A DNA stretch of 12,380 bases from Candidatus Zixiibacteriota bacterium (lineage in GTDB: Bacteria; Zixibacteria; MSB-5A5; SM1-73): positions 1 to 12,380 of the forward strand of contig JAGMFA010000057.1 in the NCBI GenBank assembly GCA_023127875.1, read 5' to 3'. The notes beneath the pieces were generated by a model. It had not been told where the DNA came from, did no database searches, and worked only from the letters and a program-made list of their open reading frames with translations. The position numbers were made by a program, and so were the translations under genes. This document shows, piece after piece, positions 1-5,771 of the stretch. Every line of letters starts with the position of its first letter. The first letter of the stretch is position 1.

Positions 1-1
1 A

Positions 2-505
2 GTGCTTGGAGTTTTACTAAATCGACTTTCAAAAGGAGAAAGCCCAGAGATTTTCGTTGAAATTCCTCCTTACAGGTTACCTTACTTTGGAGCACTTTTG
101 AAGAAACTCTGGATGCGAACCAGATGGTTTCTTAAAGAAGCCATCCCCTACGTTCTTTTCGGAGTCTTTATCATCAATATTTTGTATTCGCTCGGAATAA
201 TTCAATTCATAGGTCGACTAACTGCCCCCGTAATCACCGGGGTCTTAGGGCTTCCCCAGGATGCTGTTGGTGCTCTCATTATTGGATTCTTACGTAAGGA
301 CGTGGCTGTGGGAATGCTCCTTCCTTTGGGCTTGGACCTTTCTCAACTTATAATAGCCAGCGTGGTTTTAACCATGTATTTCCCCTGTGTGGCAACCTTC
401 GCTGTTCTGATCAAGGAATTGGGCACAAAAGACATGCTGAAATCCACTTTGATCATGATCGCCTCTGCTTTGATCGTGGGGGGAATATTAAACCTTATCT
501 TATAG
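2..505 (+). CDS. feoB: Ferrous iron transporter FeoB, C-terminal part (5' end outside window)
   Basis: This is the last 167 residues of FeoB, the GTPase-coupled inner-membrane Fe(II) importer. The visible segments match the second Gate region: an E-I-P-P-Y-R-L-P motif near the start, a helix beginning W-F-L-K-E-A-I-P-Y-V-L-F-G, the conserved I-I-G-F-L-R-K-D-V-A-V-G loop, and the helix carrying Y-F-P-C-V-A-T-F-A with its conserved Pro-Cys. A last hydrophobic helix closes the protein before a TAG stop. The frame is open to the first base, so the GTG at position 2 is an internal Val codon rather than a start. FeoB is usually 650-770 residues, so the G domain and first Gate lie upstream of the window. 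It is the only plus-strand gene here. A hairpin lies just downstream (514-542) but has no T-run. The family call is secure. Confidence 0.95.
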   Translation: MLGVLLNRLSKGESPEIFVEIPPYRLPYFGALLKKLWMRTRWFLKEAIPYVLFGVFIINILYSLGIIQFIGRLTAPVITGVLGLPQDAVGALIIGFLRKDVAVGMLLPLGLDLSQLIIASVVLTMYFPCVATFAVLIKELGTKDMLKSTLIMIASALIVGGILNLIL

Positions 506-513
506 CTTCGTAG

Positions 514-542
514 GTCAAGCATGGTCTTTAGACCTGCTTGAC
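514..542. repeat. Hairpin of the GTCAAGC...GCTTGAC family after feoB
   Basis: GTCAAGCA-T-GGTC pairs with GACC-TGCTTGAC around a TTTA loop, giving 12 pairs with one bulged base. It sits 8 bp after the feoB stop. No T-run follows, so it is not a standard intrinsic terminator, though it could protect the mRNA 3' end. The same GTCAAGC/GCTTGAC arms recur at 1563-1580 and in 4763-4820, so it is probably a dispersed repeat. Confidence 0.6.
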
Positions 543-580
543 ATTACTATAGCAAACGAATCAAGTAAATTGACATTATC

Positions 581-681
581 ACCCTCCCCCTCACCCCCTC
601 CCATTAAGGGAGGGGGGAATTTATGAAGTTCCCTCTCCCCTTGGGGGAGATTCGTATGAATGCTTCGCATAGGGGGAGAGG
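581..681. repeat. GC-rich palindromic repeat pair (CCCTCTCCC/GGGAGAGGG family)
   Basis: Two palindromes lie side by side. The first is CCCCCTCCC, loop ATTAA, GGGAGGGGG (594-616). The second is TCTCCCC-TT-GGGG(G)AGA at 634-650. Between 649 and 663 is GATTCGTATGAATGC, which recurs exactly at 1485-1499. The element ends within two bases of the dockerin gene stop codon. Related elements occupy 1404-1486, 8428-8472, 9295-9319, 10407-10454 and 12037-12061, always in spacers or at gene ends. Confidence 0.75.
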
Positions 682-682
682 T

Positions 683-1135
683 CTACGGATCGCACATCAG
701 CGGTGCAGGACCCTGTATAAACAAATAGTTCATCAGATAGACTACATCCGCAATATTGATCGCCCCATCGCAATTTGGATCCCCGCTGGGCAAGGCTGCA
801 GGAGGCTGATCCTCCATAAAAAGATAGTTTATCAAATAAACTACATCTGCAATGTTGACCGCTTCATCGTTATTAGCATCTCCTGCAACAAAATAGGTGA
901 ATGCTGACCAAAATCCACCCATCAAGATATATTCGCCTCCCTGCATATTCCCTATGACCGACTGCCCCACAGAAGACCATACAGAATAAGCATCTGAGTC
1001 AATTTCCTGAATGCCTCCATTGATAACGTCCTTGTCTATTTTATAAGCATCCGCCCAGCAAGGTGGCGAAAGGGAGACCAGAAATAAAAGAAGTACACCC
1101 AAACGCAATATGACTTGGTTTCTTGAAACACCCAT
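683..1135 (-). CDS. Secreted protein with C-terminal type I dockerin (two Ca-binding repeats)
   Basis: A 150-residue exported protein. Residues 1-28 form a Sec signal peptide (Arg near the start, an L-L-L-F-L-V core, likely cleavage after C-W-A). Residues 29-84 are a short beta module with S-V-G-Q-S-V-I-G...G-G-E-Y-I-L-M-G-G-F-W, a pattern I recognise from secreted proteins of FCB and related phyla but cannot assign a function. Residues 85-150 hold two dockerin repeats, D-A-N-N-D-x-x-V-N-I-A-D and D-P-N-C-D-x-x-I-N-I-A-D, with all calcium ligands at positions 1, 3, 5, 9 and 12, each followed by V-V-Y-L-x-N-Y-L-F. There is no enzyme domain. Dockerins bind cohesins, but none is in the window, and in this group such modules may act in other surface attachments. 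The ATG has GGGAG about 9 nt upstream. The two repeats are also visible as a DNA duplication. Confidence 0.85.
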   Translation of the reverse strand: MGVSRNQVILRLGVLLLFLVSLSPPCWADAYKIDKDVINGGIQEIDSDAYSVWSSVGQSVIGNMQGGEYILMGGFWSAFTYFVAGDANNDEAVNIADVVYLINYLFMEDQPPAALPSGDPNCDGAINIADVVYLMNYLFIQGPAPLMCDP

Positions 1136-1189
1136 AATTATCTTCTCCCTTCTATTACATAAAGAATTTCGAAGGAGTTAATCCGTTCT

Positions 1190-1204
1190 CCCGCCAAAGG
1201 CGGG
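1190..1204. repeat. Small palindrome CCCGCC-AAA-GGCGGG
   Basis: Perfect 6-bp stem with an AAA loop in the spacer upstream of the dockerin gene. An identical 15-bp copy lies at 10431-10445 and a related CCGCC-TTT-GGCGG at 10311-10323, so it is a dispersed unit. Confidence 0.6.
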
Positions 1205-1241
1205 ATCAGGATGAATCCGTAAGGATTTTATTTCAATAAAA

Positions 1242-1282
1242 GGCTTATCCTACGGATCCAGAATTCGGACGCCTTAACTCCT
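1242..1282. repeat. 41-bp dispersed repeat, copy 1
   Basis: Begins GGCTTATCCTACGGATCCAG and ends GGACGCCTTAACTCCT. It matches 10236-10276 at 39 of 41 positions in the same orientation, 9 kb away. It has no coding role that I can see. In both copies it is joined to other small palindromes, so it seems to be part of a composite spacer element. Confidence 0.8.
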
Positions 1283-1301
1283 TCATTCCTCGACCGCGTA
1301 G

Positions 1302-1396
1302 GCAAGCCTTCACGGCTTGCAAGACAAGGCATGAAGCCTTGTCTACGCGACTACGGGATGGCTTACTGGAGTGTCTGCCTTCAGGCAGACCTTTTT
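1302..1396. repeat. Run of three hairpins, the last followed by five Ts
   Basis: Three perfect hairpins follow each other: GCAAGCC-TTCAC-GGCTTGC (1302-1320), AGACAAGGC-ATGAA-GCCTTGTCT (1322-1344), and GTCTGCC-TTCA-GGCAGAC followed by C and TTTTT (1373-1396). The last would look like an intrinsic terminator for the plus strand, but no plus-strand gene leads into it. I read the set as part of the repeat-built spacer. Confidence 0.6.
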
Positions 1397-1403
1397 AGAA
1401 AAT

Positions 1404-1499
1404 CCCCCTCACCTTGGTCCTCTCCCCCAAGGGGAGAGGGAACACCTTTTCCCTCCCTTGACGGGAGGGAATAAAAGGGAGGGTGATTCGTATGAATGC
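1404..1499. repeat. GC-rich palindromic repeat pair
   Basis: Two palindromes are joined: CCTCTCCCC-CAA-GGGGAGAGG (1419-1439) and CCCTCCC-TTGAC-GGGAGGG (1451-1469). They are followed by GATTCGTATGAATGC (1485-1499), an exact copy of 649-663. The same parts occur in the opposite order at 594-663, which suggests a modular element. The remainder of the 1136-1638 spacer shows no gene. Confidence 0.7.
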
Positions 1500-1562
1500 A
1501 TACGCATAAATTTTCATCACACCGCCAAAGGGGGATACGTCCTACGTCCTTTTCGGTTTTTG

Positions 1563-1580
1563 GTCAAGCTGAAGCTTGAC
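1563..1580. repeat. Palindrome GTCAAGCT-GA-AGCTTGAC
   Basis: A perfect 8-bp stem with a 2-nt loop, 59 bp beyond the stop codon of the minus-strand TPR gene. It belongs to the same arm family as 514-542. Without a T-run it is a weak terminator candidate. Confidence 0.5.
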
Positions 1581-1638
1581 ACTCCAAGTTTGTTCTTTCA
1601 AATGTGTCTTTTTCGGAGCTCTTTATGTTTAATGCTCT

Positions 1639-3789
1639 TCATTGTCGAAGTTCTTGCAGAATATTTCTTACTTTTTCAGCATTCTCTGACTGGGGGGCAA
1701 GCTCAAGGAACCTCTCCAACTCTCTTATAGCCTCTTCCTTTGCCAGATCGGGCTTCAGTTGTATCGCGGCTTGATACATCTTAATTGCTTTTTGCAACTC
1801 ACCTCTTTCCTTATAAATGTTCCCTAATCCCACATAGGCGTCCGCAAAATCTGACTTACGCTCCAGGGTCCTTCTAAAGAAATCTTCCGCCTTGTCCAGA
1901 TCGCCTTTCCGAAAATAGATGAGTCCCAAGTTATAATATGCCTCCGGATATGGGCACTTGAGAATGACCGCCTTCTTATAAAGTTTTAAAGCGCGATCCA
2001 TATCCCCCTTGACCGCGTACAAAGTCGCCAAGTTGAAATAGGGGGAAGGCACAAATGATCCCAATTTGATTGCCCGCTTATATCCAGTCTCAGCTTTATT
2101 CAGCTCCCCTTTGACAAAATAAACCATTCCCAGATTGTCGTGAACTACGTTAAACCCGGGAGCAATTTCTTTTGCCAAAAGAAACTTAGTCTCAGCCGAG
2201 TCCAATTCCCCCTTTACCAAGAATTTTTTCCCTTCAGCGATCAAAAGCAACTCCGGTATGAGCTCCCTTTGCACCTGAATTTGTTTTTTTATCTCCTCCT
2301 CCTGTCCCTTAGTTTTAAAATACTTGCACAATACGAAATGACCATTTGGGCTTTTCCTTGGATCTAAGTTCAAAAGATTCCTGAACCTTCTCACAGAGAG
2401 ATCTGCACTGGCATTGATCCCCATCCACGGCAAGGTGGAGATAAAGACAATGATAGTCAAACCTAATTTCAAATAGCTAATCCTTGGATTTGGGGACATT
2501 TTGCCGAAGACATATAAGGAGAGGACGGTGTAGCCCAATCCCACACTTGCAAACAGGTCCCAATCTCTGGCTGCTCCCAATCCGGGATCGAGAACAAAAT
2601 TAAAGAATAACTGGGATATTGAAACCACAAGCAAAAACTGGAATATTTTATCTTTTGAGTCCCGACTTTTAGGTCTTAATATCAAAAAGATCAAAAACAG
2701 CAAAAATCCAATCGGCGAAACTAGAAGTTGCTGATTAAGAAAATCCAAAAGATGAGGAGGGGAAAAAAGAGTATGGTTGGGAGCCGAATAGCGTCCCTTG
2801 AAAAGCGGAACAAGATGCACCAAGCTATACCAACCATATTTCAAAAAATAGATGATCAAAGAAGCAAAGATTAATATCAAAACCGGCGAGACTATCCAGA
2901 TTTTCTTGATTTTAAAAGTTGGTTTGGTCTTTCCTTCCGCTCCCACAAAAAGGAAAAGAAAAATCGCCGAGGGAAAAAGATATAGGGAGAAAAAATGCAT
3001 CGGCAAAAGTATAAGGAAGAAAAGCAAAGGCAAAAAGAGTTTGGTTTCCCCTTTCAGGCATTTTATTGAAAAGAAAAGATAGATTAAAATGCCACAATAA
3101 AACAAGGGATAATGTTCAGCATAACCCAAAAAAAGCTGTGTGCCACCCATGAAGGTTAGGGCTAAGAACACAAATAATTTAGTTGAAGCGGTTTTGCCCA
3201 AAAGGTCAGCCAAGCGGAGAGCAAAGAAAACAAAAACTATACCACACAGACAACTGATCAAGGCATACACAACCGTCCCATCAAAATGGAACAACTTGTT
3301 TAACGAATCATAAGCGGAGAGATAAATCCGGTAAGCTAAGGGTTGGGTCCATTTGACAGAAAGTGTACCGGAATTAATGTAAGAAATGAGCGTAGCTCCG
3401 TCCCCCAGAAAGTGGGTCCTGGTTCTAAAAAGATAAAAGAATAGAGTGAACAATAAGATGATAATTGAATAACCCAAATATTTGCGTTTCTCAACAAGGA
3501 AGCTGAAAGCGGGAATCACAGATTTTTTGAGAAATCCTTGAAGACTTTGATTTACCAGAGGGATGAAGGCAAGAACTCCTAAAAAGATCACCAAGGCTCT
3601 AAACCATAAGGGATAATAAGATAAATGATTGACCCCCCATAATCTCTGGGTGGGTAAAAATGAACTAATCCCCAAAATCACCAACAAGAGAATGGCGCCA
3701 GCTACTGCCACCCTTTCCCATTGTTTGGCTTTCTCATCTTTTTCAGAACTGTATTCTGCACGGTTTGTATGTTTCTTCTTTGTCTTCAT
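1639..3789 (-). CDS. Polytopic membrane protein, GT-C glycosyltransferase-like, with C-terminal TPRs
   Basis: 716 residues in two parts. Residues about 25-460 hold roughly ten or eleven membrane helices with long hydrophobic stretches. Residues about 514-681 hold five typical TPRs (repeated Y-x-N-L-G-x-x-Y-x-x-K-G-x-L-D-K-A-E pattern), with a helical tail. Polar motifs between helices are R-T-H-F-L-G-D-G (124-131) in the first large loop, G-Y-A-E-H-Y (222-227) and A-R-D-W-D-L-F (407-413). An acidic first loop in a many-helix protein with C-terminal TPRs resembles GT-C lipid-sugar-dependent glycosyltransferases such as the TMTC/PMT type. The substrate cannot be told, and it may be a non-catalytic relative. 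The ATG at 3789 is preceded only by a weak GGGAAA. A degraded paralogue lies directly upstream (3950-4519), so this is the surviving copy of a tandem pair. Confidence 0.75.
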   Translation of the reverse strand: MKTKKKHTNRAEYSSEKDEKAKQWERVAVAGAILLLVILGISSFLPTQRLWGVNHLSYYPLWFRALVIFLGVLAFIPLVNQSLQGFLKKSVIPAFSFLVEKRKYLGYSIIILLFTLFFYLFRTRTHFLGDGATLISYINSGTLSVKWTQPLAYRIYLSAYDSLNKLFHFDGTVVYALISCLCGIVFVFFALRLADLLGKTASTKLFVFLALTFMGGTQLFLGYAEHYPLFYCGILIYLFFSIKCLKGETKLFLPLLFFLILLPMHFFSLYLFPSAIFLFLFVGAEGKTKPTFKIKKIWIVSPVLILIFASLIIYFLKYGWYSLVHLVPLFKGRYSAPNHTLFSPPHLLDFLNQQLLVSPIGFLLFLIFLILRPKSRDSKDKIFQFLLVVSISQLFFNFVLDPGLGAARDWDLFASVGLGYTVLSLYVFGKMSPNPRISYLKLGLTIIVFISTLPWMGINASADLSVRRFRNLLNLDPRKSPNGHFVLCKYFKTKGQEEEIKKQIQVQRELIPELLLIAEGKKFLVKGELDSAETKFLLAKEIAPGFNVVHDNLGMVYFVKGELNKAETGYKRAIKLGSFVPSPYFNLATLYAVKGDMDRALKLYKKAVILKCPYPEAYYNLGLIYFRKGDLDKAEDFFRRTLERKSDFADAYVGLGNIYKERGELQKAIKMYQAAIQLKPDLAKEEAIRELERFLELAPQSENAEKVRNILQELRQ

Positions 3790-3838
3790 GAAATTTCCCG
3801 ATGCCCATTTATGGATCTAAGGACGCTTACCAAATACC

Positions 3839-3866
3839 AATATAAAAGCTAACACTGCTTTCGCAA
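3839..3866 (-). promoter_or_regulatory. Possible sigma70-type promoter for the TPR membrane gene
   Basis: On the minus strand TTGCGA (3866-3861) and TATATT (3844-3839) are separated by 16 bp, about 50 bp before the ATG at 3789. It rests on motif match only. Confidence 0.3.
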
Positions 3867-3891
3867 AGGATTTTGTCCCCTAAAACCAAGT

Positions 3892-3907
3892 GGACCCCTG
3901 GGGGTCC
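3892..3907. repeat. Palindrome GGACCCC-TG-GGGGTCC
   Basis: Perfect 7-bp stem with a 2-nt loop between the truncated paralogue and the TPR gene. No T-run follows on either strand, so it is unlikely to be a terminator. No second copy was seen in the window. Confidence 0.4.
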
Positions 3908-3949
3908 CGCTAACCTTTTGCTTTTGCAAAAACTAGGTTTAAGTCCAAT

Positions 3950-4519
3950 TTAATATTCCATACAGGGTCTCTGCTCCAAGGGCGGTGAGCAAAGTCGAAC
4001 CGCATCTAAGTTAAAAAGGCTTTTTGCCAGATGAAATGCTTGAAGATATAGGAAACTTTGCAGAGGTTCGGTGAATTTGATGGCAAACTCATCTGATTCG
4101 ACGTTGCTTAAAATCTGATATCCATCCCCCAAAAAATGAGTCTCGGTTCTTAATATCCAGAAGAGGATCAAGAAGAGTAAACTAAAGAGTAAACACCAAA
4201 GATGCTTCTTTTTCTCCATCCATCCAAAAAGTTGAAAATCCCGACGAAGACGGGGAGGAGATATTAATGCTTTCATGGTATTCAGAACGAAACGATTGAA
4301 GGAAGGCAAAAGAAAAAGGAGAGTCGGAAAGGTCACCGGAAAAGTTACCATGGGCGAAAAATATGCCCATTGATTTATTCCCCAAATCCTACCTTGTGGA
4401 AAAAAAGAAGCTATGAAATGAATAGTTATGATGAGAAGACAAAAGAGGCTTAATATCAAAGTTATGCAGGACCCAGAGGTGTAAGATTTCTCTTCTGATC
4501 TTTTACTTTTCTCCTTCAT
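3950..4519 (-). pseudogene. Truncated paralogue of the GT-C/TPR membrane protein
   Basis: The open frame gives about 189 residues that align along their length with residues 1-170 of the 716-residue neighbour. Shared points are F-F-P-Q-G-R-I-W-G-I-N against F-L-P-T-Q-R-L-W-G-V-N, and R-T-E-T-H-F-L-G-D-G against R-T-R-T-H-F-L-G-D-G, followed by a similar T-E-P-L / T-Q-P-L segment and F-N-L-D against F-H-F-D. Then the similarity stops, and 16 odd residues lead to TAA. Another frame past this point reads S-T-L-L-T-A-L-G-A-E-T-L-Y-G-I-L, a plausible next helix, and ends at 3939. A frameshift followed by deletion is therefore likely. The break falls in a stretch resembling a dispersed repeat (GGTGAGCAAAGTCGAACC). 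The first eight helices' worth of pore region and all TPRs are missing. I prefer the ATG at 4519 over a TTG at 4564 because M-K-E-K matches the paralogue's M-K-T-K start. Confidence 0.75.
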
Positions 4520-4573
4520 TAAATCTGCTTTCCCAGACGGGTCTTCGTTCTTTAGCTGCGCCAAAAGCGACAG

Positions 4574-4603
4574 ATTATCGGAAAAATTAGCTTAACTTAC
4601 CAA
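4574..4603 (-). promoter_or_regulatory. Possible promoter of the truncated paralogue
   Basis: On the minus strand TTGGTA (4603-4598) and GATAAT (4579-4574) are separated by 18 bp. The start point would fall near 4567, giving a leader of about 48 nt to the ATG at 4519. This supports ATG 4519 as the original start. It is motif evidence only. Confidence 0.35.
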
Positions 4604-4649
4604 AAAATATAAAGAAAATGATCTTGAATGTAAAGGAGAAATTCTTCCA

Positions 4650-4820
4650 TTAGGTCAAGACCTAAACGGTGAACAAGAATGTGGTTGCTCGATTTGCGGA
4701 GCATCTTGACGATATCGAGCTTTCAAGAAGGCCCAATAAATTGGGCAACCACAATTAAATAATGGTCAAGCTGAAGCACGAATTCTGTGTCTTGAGATCG
4801 GAGACCCTGGCGGCTTGACA
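4650..4820. repeat. Structured spacer element with nested inverted repeats
   Basis: First comes a small palindrome, TTAGGTC-AA-GACCTAA (4650-4665). Then TGTGGTTGC (4680-4688) pairs with GCAACCACA (4745-4753) and encloses GCTCGAT/ATCGAGC (4687-4693 with 4714-4720) and CCCAAT-AA-ATTGGG (4732-4745). After it a split GTCAAGC...GCTTGAC pair spans about 4763-4818 and shares arms with 514-542 and 1563-1580. The closed outer stem with two inner hairpins looks like a small non-autonomous repeat element. No terminal duplication of target bases was recognised. Confidence 0.5.
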
Positions 4821-4860
4821 CTTCAGTGGAATGTTTTTTGTCTTTTGTAAAAAATGGGAT

Positions 4861-4942
4861 AAAAAAATTGGGAGTGGTGGAGGGGGGATGCCCGATTTTG
4901 GCGTCGGGTGGTCATGATTGCTCATAACCGCACCACTCCCAA
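4861..4942 (-). ncRNA. Compact branched RNA-like structure ending in a T-run (small RNA or elaborate terminator)
   Basis: Reading the minus strand, TTGGGAGTGGTG (4942-4931) pairs perfectly with CACCACTCCCAA (4879-4868) to close a three-way junction. Inside are hairpin 1, GGTTATGA-GCAA-TCATGACC (4929-4910), with a GNRA tetraloop and one G-U pair, and hairpin 2, CCCGA with an 8-nt loop and TCGGG (4908-4891). An unpaired C-rich strand (4890-4880) completes the junction. Seven Ts follow the closing stem at 4867-4861. The strand is indicated by the G-U pair, which would be a C-A mismatch on the other strand, by the GNRA loop and by the T-run. It lies about 360 nt downstream of the holin-like gene, so it could end that transcript or be an independent small RNA. 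I do not recognise a known family. Confidence 0.5.
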
Positions 4943-5094
4943 GAATATTTTTCTACCGTCCCAAACTTAATATACGTAACTTCACTTACTTTTATTAGCA
5001 ATTTCTATGCCAATCACATATGTTTTGGAATCGTTTGGAACTGAGTTAAAAAACAGAGACATCAAATGTCGATCGCACAATCCAATAAATTGAA

Positions 5095-5161
5095 AATTAA
5101 GAAGTAAGAATTGAGAAGTAGGAAGTTAAACTTCTAACTTCTCACTTTTAACTTCTTAATT
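5095..5161. repeat. Imperfect 33-bp inverted repeat of AAGAAGTTAGAAGT type
   Basis: The left arm (5095-5127) is built of AGAAGTA/GGAAGTT words and the right arm of AACTTCTAACTTCTCAC words. They pair almost end to end from AATTAAGAAGT to ACTTCTTAATT. The same words make up 7829-7866, inside the start of another gene. Confidence 0.65.
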
Positions 5162-5208
5162 CATCTGTGTATCTGTGCAATCTGATTCATATATTGTGCA
5201 AGATTTAG

Positions 5209-5298
5209 GTTAGAAGGTTAAAAGGTTAGAAAGTTAGAAGGTTCAAACCCTAAAACCTGCGAACCTTCAAACCTGCTGACCTTCGAACTTCGCAACCA
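5209..5298. repeat. GGTTAGAAGGTT-type degenerate repeat cluster with inverted halves
   Basis: The left half is made of GGTTAGAAGGTTAAAAGGTT units and the right half of the complementary AACCTTCAAACCTGC units, ending two bases before the holin stop codon. The family recurs at 5677-5767, on the other side of the holin gene, and at 10167-10234. The rest of the 4565-5300 gap shows no gene. Confidence 0.65.
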
Positions 5299-5300
5299 CC

Positions 5301-5654
5301 TTATTTTATCCCTTTTCTGGCTAATGCCGCTTGAGCGGCACGGGTGGCGACTTCTTCTGAAACTCCGGTTATCTCCATTATCTTATCCACTGCCTGATCC
5401 AGCCACCTCAACAACTCATTTTGGGGATATTTTGCCACCAACTGATCAGTAACCTCATCTGCGATCAGCAAAATATACTCCGCCATTTTCTTCTTCAACT
5501 CGGTATTCAAATAGGGGACCAGATATTTTTTAACGACCCAACCCAAAAGCAAAAGAAGAATAGCACCCAAAGCCTGAAAAGTGTTATTGGTCACCCAACT
5601 GCCCAAAGCAGAAAAGATTGTGGATTCGATAAACTCACCACAAGTAATAACCAT
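5301..5654 (-). CDS. Holin-like small membrane protein (phage LL-H holin type)
   Basis: 117 residues. One hydrophobic helix at about 25-41 (F-Q-A-L-G-A-I-L-L-L-L-L-G-W) is followed by a basic K-K and by a long amphipathic helical tail ending G-V-S-E-E-V-A-T-R-A-A-Q-A-A-L. Size, single helix and the C-terminal A-V-D-K-I...G-V-S-E-E-x-A pattern fit the LL-H holin superfamily. Such proteins perforate the inner membrane at the end of a phage cycle, or in domesticated systems help release a product. The start is secure: a near-complete AGGAGGTGA lies 6 nt before the ATG. It is the last gene of the phage-like series, flanked on both sides by inverted repeats of the same family. Its codons 2-11 resemble a dispersed repeat seen again at 7806-7833. 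No endolysin gene was found nearby. Confidence 0.6.
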   Translation of the reverse strand: MVITCGEFIESTIFSALGSWVTNNTFQALGAILLLLLGWVVKKYLVPYLNTELKKKMAEYILLIADEVTDQLVAKYPQNELLRWLDQAVDKIMEITGVSEEVATRAAQAALARKGIK

Positions 5655-5676
5655 GTGAACTCACCTCCTTAAAAAA

Positions 5677-5767
5677 GTTTGAAAGTTAGCAGGTTTGAAA
5701 GTTAGCAAGTTAGCAGGTTAGAAAGTTCAAACCTTTAAACCTTCGAACTTGCTAACCTGCAAACTAT
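5677..5767. repeat. GTTAGCAGGTTTGAAAGTT-type inverted repeat cluster
   Basis: The spacer between the holin-like and the 486-residue genes is almost entirely this repeat. Left-hand GTTAGCAGGTT words face right-hand AACTTGCTAACCTGC words, giving an imperfect long hairpin. It belongs to the same family as 5209-5298. Confidence 0.65.
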
Positions 5768-5771
5768 TAAA

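Noticed and set aside
623..907. Plus-strand frame over the dockerin region with I-V-H-Q-I-D-Y-I-R-N-I-D-R repeats
   Set aside because: The repeats are only the antisense of the two dockerin repeats, which are fully explained on the minus strand.
683..1135. Lipoprotein signal in the dockerin protein (Cys at residue 26)
   Set aside because: The residues before Cys are S-P-P, which do not make a lipobox; a Sec cut after W-A fits better.
1373..1396. Intrinsic terminator of a plus-strand gene
   Set aside because: There is no plus-strand gene between feoB and this hairpin, and it is one of three adjacent hairpins of repeat character.
4868..4942. tRNA
   Set aside because: The closing stem is 12 bp, only two inner arms exist, and there is no T-loop TTC motif or anticodon arm.
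5209..5298. CRISPR array
   Set aside because: Units are 8-11 bp, degenerate and without unique spacers; there are no cas genes.
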